A stretch of 5,983 nucleotides of DNA from Elusimicrobia bacterium CG03_land_8_20_14_0_80_50_18 (GTDB lineage: Bacteria; CG03): the NCBI GenBank assembly GCA_002780705.1, contig PEUP01000091.1:1-5983 (forward strand), given 5' to 3'. This document shows, piece by piece, positions 5,452 through 5,983 of the stretch (the stretch's first letter is position 1; each line of letters starts with the position of its first letter). The position numbers were made by a program, and so were the translations under genes. Below the pieces are notes generated by a model. That model did no database searches, had not been told where the DNA came from, and worked only from the letters and a program-made list of their open reading frames with translations.

Positions 5452-5880
5452 GATTTCCTTCAAAATCGTCTTTTTCTTCAGGGTCTCTCGCTTATCATAG
5501 AGCTTTTTGCCCTTGGCAAGCGCTATCTCTAACTTAACCAGTCCCCGCTTAAAATACAAACTAAGAGGAACAACTGTCAAGTTTTGAAGGGCCTGTTTCT
5601 CAGCCATACGTTTAATCTCTCTTTTGTGCAGAAGCAAACGCCGCTCTCTATCCGCATCCGGACGGTCAGGGCCCGAATACTCATAAGGGTTGATATGCAT
5701 TCCCACTATAAAGGCTTCCTCTCCGAGGAGTTTCACATAGGCGCCTTCAAGGTTTGTGTTTCCCAACCGCAGGGACTTGACCTCACAGCCTTTCAGTTCT
5801 ATGCCGGCCTCGTATTTATCAAAGATTTGATAATTAAAATTCGCCTTTCTGTTTCTGATCTTTATTGACTTCGCTTCCAT
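5428..5880 (-). CDS. smpB: SmpB, tmRNA-binding protein
   Basis: A 150-residue protein with the whole SmpB pattern: NRKANFNY (10-17), YEAGIELKGCEVKSLR (23-38), NTNLEGAYV (41-49), HINPYEYSG (62-70), RLLLHKREI (81-89), VPLSLYFKRGLVKLEIALAKGKKLYDKRE (104-132), and a basic C-terminal tail. SmpB binds the tRNA-like part of tmRNA and fills the empty decoding centre of stalled ribosomes; the tail senses the free mRNA channel. Length is normal, so the tail is not truncated. The last seven codons and the stop (GGERSRR) are encoded by the first 24 nt of the mature tmRNA. No Shine-Dalgarno precedes the ATG. A TGCTATAAT extended -10 lies just 8 nt upstream of the ATG, which predicts a leader of about 2 nt. 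Confidence 0.97.
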   Translation of the reverse strand: MEAKSIKIRNRKANFNYQIFDKYEAGIELKGCEVKSLRLGNTNLEGAYVKLLGEEAFIVGMHINPYEYSGPDRPDADRERRLLLHKREIKRMAEKQALQNLTVVPLSLYFKRGLVKLEIALAKGKKLYDKRETLKKKTILKEIGGERSRR

Positions 5881-5893
5881 ATTGGATTATTAT
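5865..5893 (+). promoter_or_regulatory. Housekeeping-type promoter of tRNA-Leu
   Basis: TTGACT (5865-5870) and TATTAT (5888-5893) are separated by 17 bp, each one base from the sigma-70 consensus. The expected start point is near 5900, 4 nt before the tRNA 5' end. The -35 box lies inside the start of smpB. Confidence 0.7.
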
Positions 5894-5897
5894 AGCA
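5889..5897 (-). promoter_or_regulatory. Extended -10 promoter of smpB
   Basis: TGCTATAAT on the leftward strand is a perfect extended -10 (TGnTATAAT). No good -35 is present at the right distance, which is common for extended -10 promoters. The predicted start is near 5882, giving an almost leaderless smpB message. Its hexamer (5889-5894) shares five bases with the tRNA promoter -10 on the other strand. Confidence 0.6.
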
Positions 5898-5903
5898 AAT
5901 ACA

Positions 5904-5983
5904 GCCGGAGTGGCGGAACTGGCAGACGCGCTGCGTTCAGGGCGCAGTGAGCACTAGCTTGTGTGGGTTCAAATCCCACCTCC
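5904..5983 (+). tRNA. tRNA-Leu (anticodon CAG), 3' end cut by window
   Basis: The acceptor strand GCCGGAG and the leucine-type D arm are followed by an anticodon stem CTGCG/CGCAG with loop TTCAGGG. This gives anticodon CAG at 5938-5940, reading CUG codons. A long variable arm (GAGC/GCTT stem) marks it as class II, and the T arm is GTGGG TTCAAAT CCCAC. The window ends after CTCC, so the last three acceptor bases and the discriminator are missing. It is transcribed away from smpB. Confidence 0.95.

Noticed and set aside
5584..5868. Rightward open frame opposite smpB
   Set aside because: smpB is certain from its motifs; this frame mirrors it and has no independent support.
5106..5983. Integrated element at ssrA or tRNA-Leu (both are common attachment sites)
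   Set aside because: No repeated copy of either RNA 3' end and no integrase gene is visible; the tRNA 3' end is outside the window.
1..5983. CRISPR array or insertion sequence
   Set aside because: No regularly spaced repeats and no transposase frame were found on either strand.

Overview
The window shows a diderm-type bacterium, because it carries two inner-membrane proteins with OmpA-type peptidoglycan-binding domains and secreted proteins with signal peptides. Base composition is moderate (about half GC by eye), and the style resembles uncultured lineages of the Elusimicrobiota/Omnitrophota kind. That placement is a guess from gene content only.

Right end (about 5100-5983): a trans-translation locus. 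A tRNA-Leu(CAG), cut by the window edge, reads rightward. smpB and ssrA (tmRNA) read leftward. The -10 boxes of the smpB and tRNA promoters overlap on opposite strands, and smpB appears nearly leaderless. The last 24 nt of smpB (8 codons including the stop) lie inside the mature tmRNA 5' end. The tmRNA is a complete one-piece molecule with an unusual encoded tag, ANNMAMATC. The 132-nt spacer 4974-5105 holds a candidate terminator, a competing hairpin and an alternating purine-pyrimidine tract.

Left and middle (1-4973): seven leftward genes in one tight run. In transcription order they are a GAF-domain protein, a chimeric protein with the C-terminal part of FliF fused to the middle and C-terminal domains of FliG, MotA, a MotB with the channel aspartate, a second MotB-like protein without it, a secreted TPR protein, and the start of a probable P-II-like protein. 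Gaps range from a 4-nt overlap to 22 nt, except for 86 nt between motA and motB that contains a REP-like repeat cluster. There is no gene-free stretch longer than 300 bases.

How the genes may work together: MotA and MotB form the ion-driven stator. In flagella it pushes on the FliG C-terminal domain, which is carried by FliM/FliN and the FliF ring. Here the FliG torque domain is covalently tethered to the membrane through a FliF-type segment with its own signal peptide, and no rod, hook, filament, export, FliM or FliN gene is visible. The simplest reading is a stripped-down, flagellum-derived, ion-powered machine in the envelope, with a second non-conducting MotB-like wall anchor, a secreted TPR partner and a GAF sensor. 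This is inference from domain content and gene order. Whether the rest of the genome encodes a flagellum cannot be seen here.
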